Shown: positions 10,755 through 19,654 of the stretch, in pieces | Numbering within the stretch: position 1 is the stretch's first letter | Layout of the letters: the number at the start of each line of letters is the position of its first letter | From: Bacteroidota bacterium | Lineage (GTDB): Bacteria; Bacteroidota; Bacteroidia; Flavobacteriales; Schleiferiaceae | DNA: 51,503 nucleotides | Direction: 5' to 3' | NCBI GenBank assembly: GCA_003045825.1 | Contig: PZPA01000003.1 | Coordinates: 1 to 51,503 of the forward strand | Position numbers and translations under genes: made by a program | The notes under the pieces: generated by a model | The model's input: the letters and a program-made list of their open reading frames with translations, nothing else | Told to the model about the DNA's origin: nothing | Database searches by the model: none

Positions 10755-12860
10755 TTAAGCTTTTGTTTCTTCAATTACTTTCTCAGAGATGTTGCTTGGT
10801 GTTTCAGCATAATGCGAGAACTCCATTGTAGAAGCCGCACGACCTGAACTCAACGTACGTAATGTAGTTACGTAACCAAACATTTCTGACAACGGCACAT
10901 TCGCCTTGATAACCTTCGCGTTATTACGATCAGACATATCATTAACCTGACCACGACGACGGTTCAAATCTCCTACGATATCACCCATATATTCTTCTGG
11001 AGTTACAACCTCCATCTTCATAATAGGCTCCATAATAACCGGAGATGCTTTTCTAGCACTTTCTTTAAACCCGATTTTAGCCGCCAATTCGAACGACAAT
11101 TGATCAGAATCTACAGGGTGGAATGATCCATCCTTGAGTACAATTTTAAAGCTGTCTACCTTAAAACCTGCCAATGGTCCGTTTACCATAGCCGATTTAA
11201 ATCCGCTTTCGATAGATGGAATAAATTCCTTAGGAACATTACCACCTTTTATCTTATTCTCGAATTGGAGACCCTCGCCTTCGAAGTCTTCATCTACCGG
11301 CGAAATATCAAATACGATATCAGCAAATTTACCACGTCCACCCGTTTGCTTTTTGTATTGCTCACGGTGGCTGCATGATCCTGTAAGTGCCTCTTTATAT
11401 TCTACCTGTGGTTCACCTACGTTCACCTCAACTTTGAATTCGCGTCTCATACGATCGATGAGAATATCCAAGTGAAGCTCACCCATACCTGAAATAATGG
11501 TTTGACCTGAAGCCTCATCAGTTTGAACACGGAACGTTGGATCCTCTTCAGACAATTTTGCTAAAGCCGTACCCATCTTATCCACATCAGCCTTTGACTT
11601 TGGCTCCACTGCGATACCAATAACTGGCTCTGGGAAAGTCATTGACTCAAGTACAATAGGTGCTTTCTCATCACAAAGCGTGTCACCTGTACGGATATCT
11701 TTAAAACCTACACCTGCACCAATATCCCCAGCAGTAATCTGATCGATTGGTTGCTGCTTGTTTGAGTGCATCTGGAAAATACGAGAAATACGCTCTTTCT
11801 TACCCGAACGAGTATTCTTAACGTAAGATCCAGCATCCAATGCACCAGAGTACACACGGAAGAAACACAAACGACCCACGAATGGATCTGTTGCGATCTT
11901 AAATGCTAGCGCAGAGAACGGCTCATTTACAGAAGGCTTACGGAAGTCAGGATTACCCGTATCCGGGTTAGTACCTTCAATAGCCTCCACATCCATAGGT
12001 GATGGCAAGTAACGCATTACAGCATCGAGCATTGCCTGTACCCCTTTATTCTTAAATGCAGAACCACACATCATAGGAATGATGCTCATATCTATAGTTG
12101 CGGCACGCAAGGCAGCGATGATCTCATCTTCAGTGATGCTGTCCTCGTCTTCGAAGAATTTCTCCATCAAAGTATCGTCGTATTCAGCAACCGCTTCGAT
12201 TAACTCGCCGCGCTTCTCATTAACTACGTCAATCAAGTCCGCAGGGATTTCGATCGAATCGTAGGTCATACCTTTATCCTCTTCGTTCCAAACGATAGCC
12301 TGCTTGCTGATCAAATCAACAACACCTCGGAAGTCCATTTCGTCGCCGATAGGAACTTGAAGCGCTACTGGATTTCCCCCAAGCATTTCTCTCACCTGAT
12401 TACATACCATGAAAAAGTCTGAGCCTTGACGGTCCATCTTGTTCACGAAACCTAAACGAGGAACACGGTACTTATCCGCTTGGCGCCATACCGTTTCCGA
12501 TTGTGGCTCTACACCATCAACCGCTGAGAACAATGCAACCACACCGTCCAATACACGCAATGAACGTTCAACCTCTACAGTGAAGTCAACGTGACCAGGG
12601 GTGTCGATGATGTTAATAGCGTATGGTTGATCGCGGTAAGTCCATTCACAGTGTGTTGCAGCCGAAGTAATGGTAATACCACGCTCTTGCTCTTGCTCCA
12701 TCCAGTCCATGGTTGCAGCACCATCGTGAACCTCACCAATTTTGTGACTCACACCTGTGTAATATAAAATACGCTCAGTAGTCGTGGTTTTACCAGCATC
12801 AATGTGCGCAGCAATACCAATGTTTCTAGTGAACGTTAGATCTCTATTTCCTTTTGCCAT
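10755..12860 (-). CDS. fusA: Elongation factor G
   Basis: A 701-residue GTPase that drives translocation of tRNA and mRNA, and ribosome recycling with RRF. The G1 loop [15 protein letters not shown] is near residue 17, the switch II segment [19 protein letters not shown] near residue 85, and the G4 NKMD near residue 140. Domains II to V follow, with GMGELHLDI in domain III and the domain IV/V region [16 protein letters not shown]. Full length. It is cotranscribed between rpsG and rpsJ. Confidence 0.98.
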   Translation of the reverse strand: MAKGNRDLTFTRNIGIAAHIDAGKTTTTERILYYTGVSHKIGEVHDGAATMDWMEQEQERGITITSAATHCEWTYRDQPYAINIIDTPGHVDFTVEVERSLRVLDGVVALFSAVDGVEPQSETVWRQADKYRVPRLGFVNKMDRQGSDFFMVCNQVREMLGGNPVALQVPIGDEMDFRGVVDLISKQAIVWNEEDKGMTYDSIEIPADLIDVVNEKRGELIEAVAEYDDTLMEKFFEDEDSITEDEIIAALRAATIDMSIIPMMCGSAFKNKGVQAMLDAVMRYLPSPMDVEAIEGTNPDTGNPDFRKPSVNEPFSALAFKIATDPFVGRLCFFRVYSGALDAGSYVKNTRSGKKERISRIFQMHSNKQQPIDQITAGDIGAGVGFKDIRTGDTLCDEKAPIVLESMTFPEPVIGIAVEPKSKADVDKMGTALAKLSEEDPTFRVQTDEASGQTIISGMGELHLDILIDRMRREFKVEVNVGEPQVEYKEALTGSCSHREQYKKQTGGRGKFADIVFDISPVDEDFEGEGLQFENKIKGGNVPKEFIPSIESGFKSAMVNGPLAGFKVDSFKIVLKDGSFHPVDSDQLSFELAAKIGFKESARKASPVIMEPIMKMEVVTPEEYMGDIVGDLNRRRGQVNDMSDRNNAKVIKANVPLSEMFGYVTTLRTLSSGRAASTMEFSHYAETPSNISEKVIEETKA

Positions 12861-12873
12861 GATACAGTGTCAA

Positions 12874-13341
12874 TTAGAATCTAAAGTGTGAAAATGCTTT
12901 GTTCGCTTCAGCCATACGGTGAACTTCCGTACGCTTCTTAACCGCAGCGCCTTCTTCTTTCGAAGCAGCTATTACTTCTGCAGCTAATTTCTGAGCCATC
13001 GAACGCTCATTACGCTTACGTGTAGCGAGGATCAACCACTTCATTCCTAAAGTAACCTTACGCTCAGGACGAACCTGCATTGGGATTTGGAAGTTTGCAC
13101 CACCAACGCGACGACTACGTACTTCAACGTGAGGCATTACATTGTTGAGGGCTTCTTTCCATGTTTCTAAACCATTTCCTTCCGTCTTCTCTGATACAAT
13201 GTCTATGGCATCATAAAAGATGTTGAAAGCGATAGACTTCTTTCCGTCTAACATCAAGTTGTTTACAAAACGTGTTACAAGCGTATCGTTAAACTTTGGA
13301 TCCGGAAGTAACGGACGTTTTTTAGCTCTTGCTTTTCTCAT
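12874..13341 (-). CDS. rpsG: Ribosomal protein S7
   Basis: A 155-residue primary assembly protein of the 30S head, touching the E site. MRKARAKKRPLLPDPKFND, RRVGGANFQIPMQVRPERK and the C-terminal KRTEVHRMAEANKAFSHFRF are typical. It lies 23 bases after rpsL and 13 bases before fusA. Confidence 0.97.
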   Translation of the reverse strand: MRKARAKKRPLLPDPKFNDTLVTRFVNNLMLDGKKSIAFNIFYDAIDIVSEKTEGNGLETWKEALNNVMPHVEVRSRRVGGANFQIPMQVRPERKVTLGMKWLILATRKRNERSMAQKLAAEVIAASKEEGAAVKKRTEVHRMAEANKAFSHFRF

Positions 13342-13364
13342 GAGTTCTTAAAGTCTACAGTAGT

Positions 13365-13739
13365 TTATTTCTTTGGTCTCTTCGCACCGTACTTAGAACG
13401 ACGCTGCGTTCTTCCGCTTACACCCGCTGTATCAAGTGCACCACGTACAATGTGGTAACGCACACCAGGAAGATCCTTTACACGACCGCCGCGAACCAGC
13501 ACTATACTGTGTTCCTGTAGGTTGTGACCTTCACCGCCGATGTAGGCGTTAACTTCGTTTCCATTACTAAGACGTACCCTGGCCACTTTACGCATTGCCG
13601 AGTTTGGTTTTTTCGGCGTCGTTGTGTAGACACGAGTACATACACCCCTGCGTTGTGGGCAGGAATCCAGCGCAGCAGATTTACTCTTTTGTTTGATCTG
13701 TTTGCGACCTTTTCTTACAAGCTGTTGAATCGTTGGCAT
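13365..13739 (-). CDS. rpsL: Ribosomal protein S12
   Basis: A 124-residue decoding-centre protein that sets translational accuracy. The segment [20 protein letters not shown] carries Lys at the position where streptomycin-resistance changes usually arise, so it looks wild type. The conserved [17 protein letters not shown] is also present. This is the first gene of the long minus-strand translation operon, about 55 bases after the predicted transcription start. Confidence 0.98.
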   Translation of the reverse strand: MPTIQQLVRKGRKQIKQKSKSAALDSCPQRRGVCTRVYTTTPKKPNSAMRKVARVRLSNGNEVNAYIGGEGHNLQEHSIVLVRGGRVKDLPGVRYHIVRGALDTAGVSGRTQRRSKYGAKRPKK

Positions 13740-13779
13740 ACGTACCTTTTGATTTCTAGTTTAATCCAATAATCAGTTA

Positions 13780-13794
13780 CCCCATTTTTTGGGG
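13780..13794 (-). other. Small stem-loop at the predicted 5' end of the rpsL operon mRNA
   Basis: On the minus strand CCCCA and TGGGG pair around a five-A loop. The predicted transcription start for the -7 box at 13799-13806 falls at or just before this hairpin, so the transcript would begin with it. It could protect the mRNA 5' end; this is inference. Confidence 0.35.
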
Positions 13795-13798
13795 ACTG

Positions 13799-13829
13799 CA
13801 AATGTAGGGTAAATATTTCCACAACCAAA
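13799..13829 (-). promoter_or_regulatory. Promoter of the rpsL-rpsG-fusA-S10-spc operon
   Basis: On the minus strand a TTTG (13826-13829) is followed, after exactly 19 bases, by TACATTTG (13799-13806). This is a full match to the Bacteroidetes primary-sigma consensus TTTG / TAnnTTTG with its normal spacing. It lies 59 bases before the rpsL start codon. Confidence 0.7.
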
Positions 13830-13925
13830 CCGGGTGTGAATAAAATAATTGGCTCATTCTGAATTATTTGTGATTATTGGCGAATAGTGGGCTGCAGAGG
13901 GGTTTAAATTGGTCCAATTTTGTGG

Positions 13926-13956
13926 GTTGAAAAGGCGCCAAATAGGTGTAACTTTG
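13926..13956 (+). promoter_or_regulatory. Promoter of pcrA
   Basis: The -7 box TAACTTTG at 13949-13956 is an exact TAnnTTTG match. Nineteen bases upstream lies GTTG (13926-13929), one base off the TTTG -33 box. It points rightward, 32 bases before the pcrA start, and diverges from the rpsL promoter about 100 bases away. The bases between the two promoters are AT-rich with no other structure that I can see. Confidence 0.6.
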
Positions 13957-13988
13957 TCCATCTTGTCGAACGGTAAAGACTCCCCTAA

Positions 13989-16373
13989 TTGGCACAATTT
14001 TTAAATGAACTAAATGAAGCACAGCGAGTTGCTGTGGAAAAGATTGACGGTCCCGTCATGGTGATTGCTGGTGCCGGTTCGGGCAAAACCAGAGTATTGA
14101 CCTACAGAATCGCCTATTTATTGGATAAAGGCGTTGATGCGTTCAATATTCTTTCCTTGACCTTTACAAATAAGGCCGCACGAGAGATGAAAGAGCGGGT
14201 GGGTAGAATTGTGGGTGACGGCGAAGCGAAGAATTTGTGGATGGGAACCTTTCACAGTGTTTTTGCAAAGATTTTGCGCATAGAGGCCGAACGTTTAGGC
14301 TATCCGACCAACTTTACCATTTATGATGCCGATGACAGTAAAAAATTGATCACCACTATTATCAAAGAAAAACAGCTGGATAAAGACATCTACAAAGCGA
14401 AGAGTGTTTCATCTAGAATTTCATCATTAAAAAACAACCTGATAACACCCAAGGCCTATTTCCAAAACGGAGAGTTGCAAGCACAGGATAGCACTGCAAA
14501 AATGCCCATGTTTGGAGAAATTTATCAGGCTTACACGGAGCGTTGTTTTCGCGCGGGAGCAATGGACTTTGACGATTTACTGCTTAAAACCAATGAGTTG
14601 CTTTACAAGTTTCCCGAGGTTTTAGCGAAATACCAAAATCGGTTTAAATATATTTTAGTGGACGAGTACCAGGATACGAACCACAGCCAATATTTGATTG
14701 TAAAAGCGTTAGCGGCGAAATACGAGAACATCTGCATTGTAGGTGATGATGCGCAATCCATCTATGCCTTCCGCGGCGCCAATATTCGCAATATTTTGAA
14801 TTTCCAAAAGGATTATCCTAACACACAGCTGTTCAAATTGGAACAAAACTATCGCTCCACTAACACCATAGTTCAAGCTGCCAATAGTATCATTTCAAAG
14901 AACAAAGAACAAATTGAAAAGAACGTTTGGACACAAAATAGAAGCGGCGATAAGATTGTGGTACACAAGAGCATCTCAGATTCAGATGAAGGAAATTATG
15001 TAGCAACAAATATTTGGCAGACCGCCATGAATGATGGCGCGAAAAACGACGATTTTTGCATCTTATACCGCACAAATGCGCAGAGTCGAAGTTTTGAAGA
15101 TGCGCTTAGAAAAAAAAACATACCCTACAAGATATACGGAGGCTTAAGCTTTTACCAACGGAAAGAGATTAAAGATGTTTTGTCTTATTTGCGTTTGGTG
15201 ATTAATCCTAAGGACGAAGAAGCATTTCGAAGGGTGATCAACTATCCCACACGAGGAATTGGTGCTACGACCTTAGCGAAACTTGCGGTGGCAGCCGAAC
15301 AGCAGCAATGGTCACTTTGGGAAACTTGTGAGAAATTAGGCACTATAAGCAGCGGAATAGGCGCATCAGCCGTTAGAAAAATCGTGGATTTCACGACACT
15401 AATTAACAGCTTTGCGATTTTCGCGAAAGGTCACGATGCTTTCGATACGGTTGCTCATGTCGCCAAAAGCGTTGGGCTGATCAAAGTTTTAGGTGAAGAC
15501 AAAACGCCCGAAGGGGTGACGCGCTATGAGAACGTCCAGGAATTACTGAATGGAATTAAAGATTTTAGCGAACAACAAAAAGAATTGGCTGAAGGCGACC
15601 CCTCTCTATCTAACTTCTTATCTGACGTAGCACTGTTAACCGACCGGGATAACGAAGTGGATGATGGACAGCCCAAAGTAAGTATGATGACTATTCATTT
15701 AGCGAAAGGCTTAGAGTTTCCTTACGTTTATATGGTGGGATTAGAAGAAAATTTATTCCCAAGCATGATGAGTATGGGAAGTCGAAGTGAATTAGAGGAA
15801 GAGCGCCGATTATTCTACGTAGCTTTGACTAGAGCTGAAAAACGTGCGCACATTACCTATGCCCACACAAGGTACCGATGGGGTAAATTGATTGATTGCG
15901 AACCATCACGCTTTATTGATGATATCGACGAACAGTACCTGGACATTCATATACCAGAATTCGCACCGACGAGCTTTAGCTCACCCGCCCTTGACAGTGC
16001 CTTCGGCGGGGGAAATACTAAAGGACAAACGGTATATAAGGGCAGCAACAAAAATTGGGGAGCAAAAAAACCTGAAAGCAAATCAGGCAGAAGTGCCTTA
16101 GGCCCCGGTAGTGGTGTAACTTCGTCCCAGCCAACTTTGCGGGGCAAGCCTCTTAAGAAAGTGAGCGCTTCAACAGGAAGTTTTGAGGCCAGCGGCGATA
16201 ATTTAAAGCCTGAAGAACTGGCCGTGGGTTTACGCGTAGTTCACGGTCGATTTGGGCTAGGAACGGTGAAAGAACTCGAAGGTGCGGGAGCAGATGCAAA
16301 AGCTATCATCGCATTTGACAATGCCGGTGAGAAAAGATTGTTGCTAAAATTTGCAAAGGTCCGGGCAGTTTAA
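13989..16373 (+). CDS. pcrA: UvrD/PcrA-type ATP-dependent DNA helicase
   Basis: A 794-residue superfamily 1A 3'-to-5' helicase for nucleotide-excision repair, mismatch repair and removal of RecA or RNA polymerase from DNA. Walker A (AGAGSGKT) is near residue 27, motif II DEYQDTN near 224, GDDAQSIYAFRGA near 252, QNYRST near 285, motif V TIHLAKGLEF near 568 and motif VI YVALTRAEKRA near 610. The C-terminal 50 residues (LRVVHGRFGLGTVKELEG) form the Tudor-like domain of PcrA/UvrD. The start is TTG: an in-frame TAA lies directly before it, and LNELNEAQRVAV is the family N-terminus, so no longer start exists. The DUF4290 gene follows 25 bases later. Confidence 0.95.
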   Translation: MAQFLNELNEAQRVAVEKIDGPVMVIAGAGSGKTRVLTYRIAYLLDKGVDAFNILSLTFTNKAAREMKERVGRIVGDGEAKNLWMGTFHSVFAKILRIEAERLGYPTNFTIYDADDSKKLITTIIKEKQLDKDIYKAKSVSSRISSLKNNLITPKAYFQNGELQAQDSTAKMPMFGEIYQAYTERCFRAGAMDFDDLLLKTNELLYKFPEVLAKYQNRFKYILVDEYQDTNHSQYLIVKALAAKYENICIVGDDAQSIYAFRGANIRNILNFQKDYPNTQLFKLEQNYRSTNTIVQAANSIISKNKEQIEKNVWTQNRSGDKIVVHKSISDSDEGNYVATNIWQTAMNDGAKNDDFCILYRTNAQSRSFEDALRKKNIPYKIYGGLSFYQRKEIKDVLSYLRLVINPKDEEAFRRVINYPTRGIGATTLAKLAVAAEQQQWSLWETCEKLGTISSGIGASAVRKIVDFTTLINSFAIFAKGHDAFDTVAHVAKSVGLIKVLGEDKTPEGVTRYENVQELLNGIKDFSEQQKELAEGDPSLSNFLSDVALLTDRDNEVDDGQPKVSMMTIHLAKGLEFPYVYMVGLEENLFPSMMSMGSRSELEEERRLFYVALTRAEKRAHITYAHTRYRWGKLIDCEPSRFIDDIDEQYLDIHIPEFAPTSFSSPALDSAFGGGNTKGQTVYKGSNKNWGAKKPESKSGRSALGPGSGVTSSQPTLRGKPLKKVSASTGSFEASGDNLKPEELAVGLRVVHGRFGLGTVKELEGAGADAKAIIAFDNAGEKRLLLKFAKVRAV

Positions 16374-16398
16374 CAAAAGAATTTACTTATTTGAAAGC

Positions 16399-17031
16399 AT
16401 GGAATACAATACTGAACGTACAACATTAAAAATTCCAGAATACGGGCGCAATGTGCAACGTATGGTGGACTACTGTCTAACAATAGAAGATGCTGAGCAT
16501 CGCAATAAGGTTGCACAAAGCATCATAGATGTGATCGGCAATTTGAATCCTGCCATTCGTGATGCGCCGGATTATACCCACAAGTTGTGGGACCACCTAT
16601 TCATTATGTCGGATTTCAAATTGGACGTAGAGAGCCCATATCCTATTCCAACTGCAGAAAGTTTTGTGGGTCTTCCCGATGAAGTACCCTACCCCCAGAA
16701 ATCGCGCAAATTCCGTCATTACGGTGGCGTGGTGAAAACGATGGTGAAACATGCCATTGAGATGGAAGATGGTGAAGAAAAGGAAGCATTGATTTATGGA
16801 ATTGCTTATGCGATGAAGCGCAATTATCTAAAATTTAACAAAGACACGGTTTCCGACAGTACTATTTTGACGGATTTGGATGAAATGTCTGAAGGAAAGT
16901 TTAAGACTGAGGGAATTGATCTGCCGCATTCCAAATCTTTCAATATCGCTCCTGCAGAACGCAATACAACTGCCGTTCGCAAAAAAGGCAACAACAACAA
17001 CAATAGCAAGAAGAAAAAAAGAAGATACTAA
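16399..17031 (+). CDS. DUF4290 family protein
   Basis: A 210-residue cytoplasmic protein of a family largely confined to Bacteroidota and often found next to murA, as here. Its function is unknown. The start at 16399 gives MEYNTERTTLKIPEYGRNVQ, the conserved N-terminus; 16 more open codons upstream overlap the end of pcrA and look unrelated. The body is mostly helical and charged. The last 16 residues are low complexity, a run of Asn followed by KKKKRRY, a strongly basic tail that could bind nucleic acid or membrane. There are six bases before murA, so they are probably cotranscribed. Confidence 0.85.
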   Translation: MEYNTERTTLKIPEYGRNVQRMVDYCLTIEDAEHRNKVAQSIIDVIGNLNPAIRDAPDYTHKLWDHLFIMSDFKLDVESPYPIPTAESFVGLPDEVPYPQKSRKFRHYGGVVKTMVKHAIEMEDGEEKEALIYGIAYAMKRNYLKFNKDTVSDSTILTDLDEMSEGKFKTEGIDLPHSKSFNIAPAERNTTAVRKKGNNNNNSKKKKRRY

Positions 17032-17037
17032 AACTAC

Positions 17038-18342
17038 ATGGGGACATTTAAAATTACGGGTGGCAAGAAATTAAAAGGTGCCATTACTCCGCAAGGTGCT
17101 AAAAATGAAACGTTGCAAATTCTTTGCGCAGTGCTGCTTACCGCTGAAGAGGTTCGCATTACAAACATCCCTGATATTGTAGATGTCAACAAACTCATTG
17201 ATCTCTTAGCAGATTTAGGTGTACATGTATCCAAGAATGGCCCAGGTGATTTTACTTTCAAAGCTGCGGTCGTCAATCTGGATTATTTGACCTCTGAAAC
17301 CTTTAAACAAAAAGGTGCCAGCCTGCGAGGCTCAATTATGATCGTTGGTCCTTTGTTGGCGCGTTTTGGAAAAGCTTATATACCGAAACCGGGGGGAGAT
17401 AAAATTGGCCGCCGTAGACTCGATACACACTTTTTAGGCTTCGAGAAATTAGGCGCTAAATTCCAATACGACGCAAAAGACACCTTCTACAGTGTCGATG
17501 CGTCCCAGCTTAAAGGCACCTACATGCTTTTAGATGAGGCATCGGTTACTGGTACTGCCAATGTGGTAATGGCCGCAGTAATGGCAAAGGGTAAAACAAC
17601 GATATACAACGCCGCTTGTGAACCTTATCTCCAGCAGTTGTGTAAAATGCTCGTTCGCATGGGTGCTAAAATCAGTGGTATTGGTTCAAACATGCTTCAT
17701 ATAGAAGGTGTTTCAGAATTGGGCGGTACTACCCACCGGATTCTACCTGATATGATCGAGATTGGCTCATGGATTGGAATGGCAGCAATGACCGGATCAG
17801 AGATTACCATCAAAGATGTGAGCTATCCTGATTTAGGAATCATCCCTACTGTATTCAGAAGGCTAGGGATTCATACCGAATTACGCGGAGACGATTTATA
17901 CATTCCGGCCCACGACCATTATGAAATAGAGAGCTTTATTGACGGGTCTATCATGACCATTTCAGATGCTCCATGGCCTGGATTCACACCTGATCTTTTG
18001 AGCATCATTTTAGTTACCGCAACGCAGGCAAGAGGTTCCGTTTTGATTCACCAGAAAATGTTCGAAAGCCGTTTATTCTTCACGGATAAATTGATTGACA
18101 TGGGGGCACAAATTATTCTTTGTGATCCGCATAGAGCCACCGTGATTGGACTTGATAAACAATCGCCTCTTCGTGCCACAACGATGACTTCACCGGACAT
18201 TCGTGCCGGAGTAAGTTTGCTTATTGCCGCGTTAAGCGCAGAAGGAACTTCTACCATTCATAACATAAACCAGATCGATCGCGGTTATCAAGACATTGAC
18301 AGTCGCCTCCAAGCATTGGGTGCAGATATCGTACGATTATAA
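17038..18342 (+). CDS. murA: UDP-N-acetylglucosamine 1-carboxyvinyltransferase MurA
   Basis: A 434-residue cytoplasmic enzyme that transfers enolpyruvate from PEP to UDP-GlcNAc, the first committed step of peptidoglycan synthesis. Lys22 and Asn23 (GAKNETL) match the substrate-binding pair of E. coli MurA. The active-site loop reads PGGDKIGRRRLD, with Asp121 where E. coli has Cys115. An Asp in this position is known from other bacteria (Mycobacterium, Chlamydia) and makes the enzyme insensitive to fosfomycin while active. The repeated inside-out alpha/beta fold is intact and the length is normal. Confidence 0.95.
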   Translation: MGTFKITGGKKLKGAITPQGAKNETLQILCAVLLTAEEVRITNIPDIVDVNKLIDLLADLGVHVSKNGPGDFTFKAAVVNLDYLTSETFKQKGASLRGSIMIVGPLLARFGKAYIPKPGGDKIGRRRLDTHFLGFEKLGAKFQYDAKDTFYSVDASQLKGTYMLLDEASVTGTANVVMAAVMAKGKTTIYNAACEPYLQQLCKMLVRMGAKISGIGSNMLHIEGVSELGGTTHRILPDMIEIGSWIGMAAMTGSEITIKDVSYPDLGIIPTVFRRLGIHTELRGDDLYIPAHDHYEIESFIDGSIMTISDAPWPGFTPDLLSIILVTATQARGSVLIHQKMFESRLFFTDKLIDMGAQIILCDPHRATVIGLDKQSPLRATTMTSPDIRAGVSLLIAALSAEGTSTIHNINQIDRGYQDIDSRLQALGADIVRL

Positions 18343-18353
18343 ATTTCAGATCT

Positions 18354-18920
18354 ATGAAATCCCTTAAACTTTTACTTTCGGGCACTACCCTAGTTTTCTT
18401 AGGATTGGTAACCACGGCTTCTCAAACAATCTACGAAGATGCTCGCCCCATTGAACACGCGTTCGATCAAATGGCAGCGGTAGGAATTGGTGATAAGGCA
18501 CCGGATATTGCAATGAGAGATCCTGAAGGAAACATTCGCAAATTGAGCGACCTCAAAGGTCAAGTCGTATTGATTGACTTCTGGGCCTCATGGTGTCGTC
18601 CTTGTCGCGCAGAAAACCCTAATGTGGTGCGCACTTACGCTGCGTATAAAGATGTTGCCTTTAAAAACGGCAAAGGCTTCACTGTGTTTTCTGTTAGCTT
18701 AGACCAAAACAAAGCGGCTTGGCTGAAAGGCATTCAACAAGACGGTCTGGTTTGGGACAATCACGTCAGTGACTTACAAGGCTGGAGAAATGCAGCTGCA
18801 GGTCTTTATGGGGTAAACAGCATTCCTGCTACCTACCTCATAGATGGAGATGGCGTGGTGATTAAAAGAAATCTGCGTGGACAAGCGCTAGAAAATACAC
18901 TGGCCAAATTGAAGAAATAA
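18354..18920 (+). CDS. TlpA/ResA-like thiol-disulfide oxidoreductase, exported
   Basis: A 188-residue thioredoxin-fold protein. An N-terminal signal sequence (about residues 1-23, ending TTASQ) points to the periplasm. The redox motif WCRPC is near residue 80 within VVLIDFWASWCRPCRAENPN, and the cis-Pro appears in SIPATYLIDGDG. Such proteins reduce or rearrange disulfides, for example in cytochrome c maturation or as peroxiredoxin-like AhpC/TSA relatives. It lies 11 bases after murA and is followed by a strong terminator, so it ends the pcrA-murA transcription unit. Confidence 0.85.
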   Translation: MKSLKLLLSGTTLVFLGLVTTASQTIYEDARPIEHAFDQMAAVGIGDKAPDIAMRDPEGNIRKLSDLKGQVVLIDFWASWCRPCRAENPNVVRTYAAYKDVAFKNGKGFTVFSVSLDQNKAAWLKGIQQDGLVWDNHVSDLQGWRNAAAGLYGVNSIPATYLIDGDGVVIKRNLRGQALENTLAKLKK

Positions 18921-18938
18921 TTGACCTCTGGTCATTTA

Positions 18939-18965
18939 GGCGCGGCGTTCCGCCGCGCCTTTTTT
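18939..18965 (+). terminator. Rho-independent terminator after the TlpA-like gene
   Basis: A perfect nine-base GC stem (GGCGCGGCG / CGCCGCGCC) with a TTC loop is followed by six T. It ends the plus-strand unit from pcrA. Confidence 0.93.
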
Positions 18966-18990
18966 ATGCCCAAAATTGCGCCTACGTAAA

Positions 18991-19021
18991 GCCTTTCGCT
19001 GACACGTTGTCAGCGAAAGGC
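18991..19021. repeat. Perfect 14-bp inverted repeat upstream of grpE
   Basis: The arms GCCTTTCGCTGACA (18991-19004) and its exact reverse complement (19008-19021) flank CGT. It has no T-tract on the plus strand and only TTT on the minus side, so it is not an ordinary terminator. It sits 25 bases after the previous terminator and 56 bases before grpE. It could be an operator, an mRNA hairpin or a small repeat element. It does not resemble the CIRCE heat-shock operator. Confidence 0.85.
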
Positions 19022-19077
19022 GACTTGGCTAACATTTTGCTTATTTACAAATAGAAGTGTAAAAAACTACCCCAAAG

Positions 19078-19653
19078 ATGTCTGAAAAGGAACAACATAA
19101 AGACGAAGAATTGAACCAAGAACAAGCAGAAACCCAAAGGGAAGAGCATCCGGAAAGTGCTGCTGAATCATCTGAAAAACAAGAAGTTGAAGATAATCCA
19201 ATTCAAAAACTTCAAGACGAAGTTCAAGACTTGAAGGATCAGAACTTGCGACTGTATGCTGAATTTGAAAACTTCAGAAAGCGCACCGCGAAGGAACGCC
19301 TTCAGATGATGGACAGTGCCAATAAGGACACATTAGCTGCATTATTGCCAGTTTTGGACGATTTTGACAGAGCGCTGAAAAACACTGAGGCCACTCCTGA
19401 AAACGAAGCTGTATTGGAAGGGTTAAAACTGATTCAACACAAGCTTGGTGAAACGCTCAAAAACAAGGGACTCATCGCTATGGAAAGCACCATTGGTAAG
19501 GCCTTTGATGTTGAGGAAATGGAAGCCATTACTCAAATCCCTGCACCAAGTCCTGAACTCGCAGGAATGGTGATTGATGAAGTAGAAAAAGGCTATAAGA
19601 TTGGTGAGCATGTATTGCGCTACGCTAAGGTAGTCGTGGGTAAAGAAGCATAA
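19078..19653 (+). CDS. grpE: Nucleotide exchange factor GrpE
   Basis: A 191-residue cytoplasmic cochaperone that releases ADP from DnaK. The first 45 residues are acidic and Gln/Glu-rich and probably disordered. The long dimer helix follows ([20 protein letters not shown]), then the family motif [13 protein letters not shown] near residue 60 and the C-terminal beta wing around [13 protein letters not shown] and [20 protein letters not shown]. One base separates it from dnaJ, the usual operon. An unusual inverted repeat lies upstream. I see no confident promoter box. Confidence 0.95.
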   Translation: MSEKEQHKDEELNQEQAETQREEHPESAAESSEKQEVEDNPIQKLQDEVQDLKDQNLRLYAEFENFRKRTAKERLQMMDSANKDTLAALLPVLDDFDRALKNTEATPENEAVLEGLKLIQHKLGETLKNKGLIAMESTIGKAFDVEEMEAITQIPAPSPELAGMVIDEVEKGYKIGEHVLRYAKVVVGKEA

Positions 19654-19654
19654 A

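Noticed and set aside
16981-17028. AAC and AAG repeat tract
   Set aside because: It codes the low-complexity Asn/Lys tail of the DUF4290 protein; no sign of a separate repeat or CRISPR.
18991-19021. Inverted repeat before grpE considered as CIRCE/HrcA operator
   Set aside because: Arms do not resemble TTAGCACTC/GAGTGCTAA and the spacer is three rather than nine bases.
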